Positions 47,201 through 47,946 of a DNA stretch of 47,946 nucleotides are shown piece after piece (the stretch's first letter is position 1; each line of letters opens with the position of its first letter). The notes beneath the pieces were generated by a model. The model was not told the DNA's origin and did not search any database. It saw only the letters and a program-made list of their open reading frames with translations. This stretch comes from Selenomonadales bacterium OttesenSCG-928-I06. GTDB taxonomy: Bacteria; Bacillota; Negativicutes; Sporomusales; Sporomusaceae. Both the position numbers and the translations under genes were made by a program. The stretch is taken from contig JAJDHX010000006.1 in assembly GCA_030266395.1 (NCBI GenBank), positions 1-47,946 on the forward strand. Reading direction: 5' to 3'.

Positions 47201-47946
47201 TTCGTTTCTTGTAAAAATTGTTTGAGTAAAACTGCCAATTGTATCTAAATTATAGACAGCTCCACCATAATTACGAGCTCCTGTTTCAACTTTATTTAAG
47301 CTAAAAATAGTTTTAGTAAAATCACCTATTGTGCCATTATTATAAATTGCCCCACCAGCAGCAGCACCATAATTTCCTACAAAAACAGTTTCAGAAAAAT
47401 CGCCTATTGTGCCCTCATTACAGATTGCTCCACTATAAAGCTCGCCTTTATTCTTTATAAAAGCACTTCCTGTTATATCGCCTATTGTGCCATAATAACT
47501 ATTATAAATCGCACCGCCAAAGCCACTAGATATATTTTCTACAAAAACATCTGCATCTATTGCTACTATGTTAGAGTTATTATATATTGCACCACCAAAA
47601 TTTTCTGCATAATTGTTTGTAAAAGAAGCAGTTCCTAAAGTAAGATTACCGCCACTATCAACATAAATTGCACCGCCATTTATAGCTGAATTGTTAGTAA
47701 AAATAGCATCTTCTATTGTTAAATCTCCATCAACATAAATTGCGCCACCATGATCATTGTTGGAAAGGTCGTTATAAAACTCTTGTTCAGCAAATCCCAC
47801 ACCAGCACAACTAAAAAAAATAAGCGCCGAAAGATTTCCGCACAAAATAGCCTTTTTCGCCTTTTTATTCAATAATTTTTCAAGCCAAATAGACCTCTTT
47901 TCACTTACAGAAAGAGGATATGTATTATTATCTAAATGCTCTTTTT
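41297..47946 (-). CDS. Autotransporter 3, giant double-passenger Pmp-like adhesin (5' end off window)
   Basis: Over 2200 residues; the frame stays open to the window edge and the sequence there (SEKRSIWLEKLL) matches the start of autotransporter 1, so only a few codons are missing. A TTG at 47872 is not the true start. Numbering from that TTG: signal core 8-28, first GGAI repeat block 42-430, linker with TGAGTWKLGGENTF 455-515, a non-repeat beta-rich region 515-875, second dense repeat block 880-1660 in 20-24-residue units (GGAIYNEGEITITEGIFSGN type), second linker from 1679, barrel 1922-2191 ending SMTFVRRF. It carries two passenger modules but only one barrel. Probable surface adhesin; ligand unknown. 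Confidence 0.93.
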   Translation of the reverse strand, partial: KEHLDNNTYPLSVSEKRSIWLEKLLNKKAKKAILCGNLSALIFFSCAGVGFAEQEFYNDLSNNDHGGAIYVDGDLTIEDAIFTNNSAINGGAIYVDSGGNLTLGTASFTNNYAENFGGAIYNNSNIVAIDADVFVENISSGFGGAIYNSYYGTIGDITGSAFIKNKGELYSGAICNEGTIGDFSETVFVGNYGAAAGGAIYNNGTIGDFTKTIFSLNKVETGARNYGGAVYNLDTIGSFTQTIFTRNESTNVGAAVFNIGTIKEFNQAVFSGNMVKGDYSDATLPFYGGAIYNRGTIDSIKNSIITSNVARNGGIIYNDEAGVINEITGNVFADNITAWTGGICNVGTIKNISNNIFAGNMGESSSVFFNATANGSIENITGNSFVGNKTSYWGSVILNMTNLNIGSGIFVGNRTNLNYEKYNLGGAIYNTSTLNLNLNSGEKLLFSGNLHKDNFANSIYVDGYSNSSYLNIDLAKNSILDMRDPLEGRINVSNNVEIEKTGAGTWKLGGENTFVKIGSATGKNSMNIEEGTLHLYRSGEVSNASSADFSGDVEAGFIYLAGAGSSFTLGADATLSAGGGNAIETDGTITISAGSSFAFDLGYANTGSSMIDLYAAQINIGNNIKIDLLSLNEQGTYDLLEENSTDSFVGKINTVPTLRGEEIAGSRAEGIVTISADANGIKATTNNGFNSEVINWTGTATGSDANKWNIHAENWDGTDNQFLHGDIVNFTGSGSGKVEVNADGVLVAGMYVSGAEDYIFTGGSIRADASGGTTLNGEAANGKLIIGAKATDKDTITSAEFTGTVDFTSTLENYFVEGVDFYSGTILISDASQLGTTFEKLSFNSDVAAENIATLKIAEKSNVVFASAENKDNRLEIKEGKSGKIELQEEAVFAIVGNYYEELGGAMYVAQNAEIELNAAEEAVYHFVDNFAYRGGAVYNEGLINNIDTVFFTSNKAGYEGGAIYNNNIIENIEIAVFTNNQAGDGAGGAIYNTEDGNIKNITTVVFADNLAVTYGGAIYNEGTITIGQGVFDGNRAGFLGGAIYNKGTITIGQGIFTGNDAYDSVGGAIYNTGEMIITEALFSDNHTVLEGGAIYNTGETTITKAFFSCNDTETYGGAIYNTGEITITEGSFSGNSSEWGGAIYNEGTITIGQGIFSGNSSKEGAGAIYNNHTVTIGEGVFINNSGYDAGVIFNSGHFDNGEHQSGIITITKGVFISNSVVRKGGAIGNDVFVHDGKRHLDIINITEGIFINNSAEGEGGAICNYGEITITKGIFSDNSVRQHGGAIYNNGEITITEGIFSGNYVEDYGGAIYNEREMTITEGIFSDNSSYEIAGAIYNDHTLTIGEGVFINNSGHHAGAIYNTGHFDDWEYQPGIITITKGSFISNSVTGSGGAICNISSKYDGKTYLEIINITEGIFSGNSATYGGAITNNGEITITEGIFSGNSARYGGAINNEGKTTITKGIFSDNSATYGGAINNEGKTTITEGIFSDNSSEYGGAIYNNNEMTITEGIFSDNSALFGGAILNIDGEINVTEGIFSGNSSEYGGAINNEGKTTITEGIFSSNSATGSGGAVYNEKEINMTEGLFNGNDAKHGGAIFNNGETTITEGFFSDNIAEQSGGAIYNKRTMNIGQGSFINNEAGANGGAIYNYNGTINLKLEEGQNMLFSGNLANTSTTAKASSIYFTYISKLNANLAADSILDMRDPMSGEVIADASVQIKKTGEGTWLLGGNNVFSTVGGGYAHFQVDEGTLYLYQKGEVANPNSLDPNAMVETGHIRFDDTCSSFFNIGTGSTEATLAVSVGTETNYIAANYINLGEKSNIAINYGDNFYASESEVQKHLLQFEERTSFTNESELVNPTGTLTIGAYDREVEAVWLSDDRLLALNFTGNDIFDTDRGGSHIVRAPLSIALNNPTNEVIINRQKQLFTDKTGVFGEIKQQNRHFWGTGFYNLSQMDQHHGIAGYNLKTPGFALGYDDYIGERQFLGVAVTASWPDYHGGNASADGNDIRLAVYGGAKLNHNWELSYMAGYGWANLDQDRHYRGIKYNADYDFDTLSFAVGLAKQFKRSETSFIRPYVNYEYLKIDADGYKESGSGDYRLGVDSKNYDVDRVRVGFDYVKQSKENKNRYWRAGLFWQGQYGDTTPKARAYFASNPGDSMFMSYACSEDRDSLGVTIGWGVPIGKNSDFHLSYTGLYGTKSDTQDFSMTFVRRF
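43240..44890 (-). repeat. Tandem 60-66-nt repeats within autotransporter 3
   Basis: Units containing CTAAAGATGCCTTCTGTTAT and ATTGCACCGCCAT recur every 60-66 nt, and several neighbours are almost identical (43473 and 43536 starts, 63 nt apart). Each codes for one 20-22-residue beta-helix rung. Every unit is a multiple of three, so gain or loss by recombination would keep the frame and vary passenger length. Confidence 0.85.

Noticed and set aside
1-47946. Insertion sequence or prophage remains
   Set aside because: No transposase, integrase or phage structural motif was found; the XRE gene is alone with operators directed at a chromosomal adhesin, and the repeats lack any coding capacity.

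Overview
The window looks like part of the chromosome of an AT-rich Gram-negative Firmicute, most likely a member of the Negativicutes; family or genus cannot be fixed from sequence alone. Firmicute markers are a T-box leader in front of glyQ-glyS, a yqzL-recO pair, SepF and TypA with Firmicute-style ribosome binding sites. Diderm markers are an RND/AcrA-type efflux pair and three autotransporters whose barrels end in phenylalanine. No rRNA, tRNA, CRISPR array, prophage or insertion sequence was seen.

Layout. 0.1-3.7 kb: heterodimeric ABC exporter with one degenerate ATPase site. 4.0-6.4 kb: two tandem MFS transporter paralogues. 6.5-8.9 kb: two near-identical envelope-anchored proteins of unknown function, each carrying two copies of a domain that occurs once in a secreted protein at 26.9-27.5 kb. 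9-10.6 kb: an unknown protein and a periplasmic BOF/YgiW-type OB-fold protein. 10.6-17.7 kb: housekeeping block on the minus strand (DUF502, CNNM/CBS protein, yqzL, recO, DUF4342 protein, T-box, glyQ, glyS). 18.1-23.2 kb: secreted beta-carbonic anhydrase and an RND pump with its adaptor but no outer-membrane channel gene. 23.4-25.3 kb: tyrA and DAHP synthase. 25.5-29.1 kb: unknown membrane protein, small secreted protein, a strong small-RNA or attenuator candidate, UPF0173 hydrolase, SepF. 29.6-31.5 kb: typA. 31.8-47.9 kb: three giant autotransporters built from chlamydial Pmp-like GGAI/FxxN repeats, interrupted by a small XRE regulator with paired operators and by a 36-residue peptide gene. 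The third autotransporter runs off the right edge.

Most unusual features. A family of about 125-bp nested palindromes occurs at six loci. The copies keep their hairpin architecture while the stem sequences change on both arms, and most abut stop codons of minus-strand genes, so they probably act as or replace terminators. One copy is nested inside another within the glyQS leader between the T-box terminator and the start codon. The second is the Pmp-like autotransporter cluster with its operator-controlled divergent regulator. The third is the pair of orphan small transcription units at 27.6-27.8 kb and 36.88-37.05 kb, each with a recognisable promoter and terminator.

All functional calls rest on reading motifs and gene order by eye; no database search was run.
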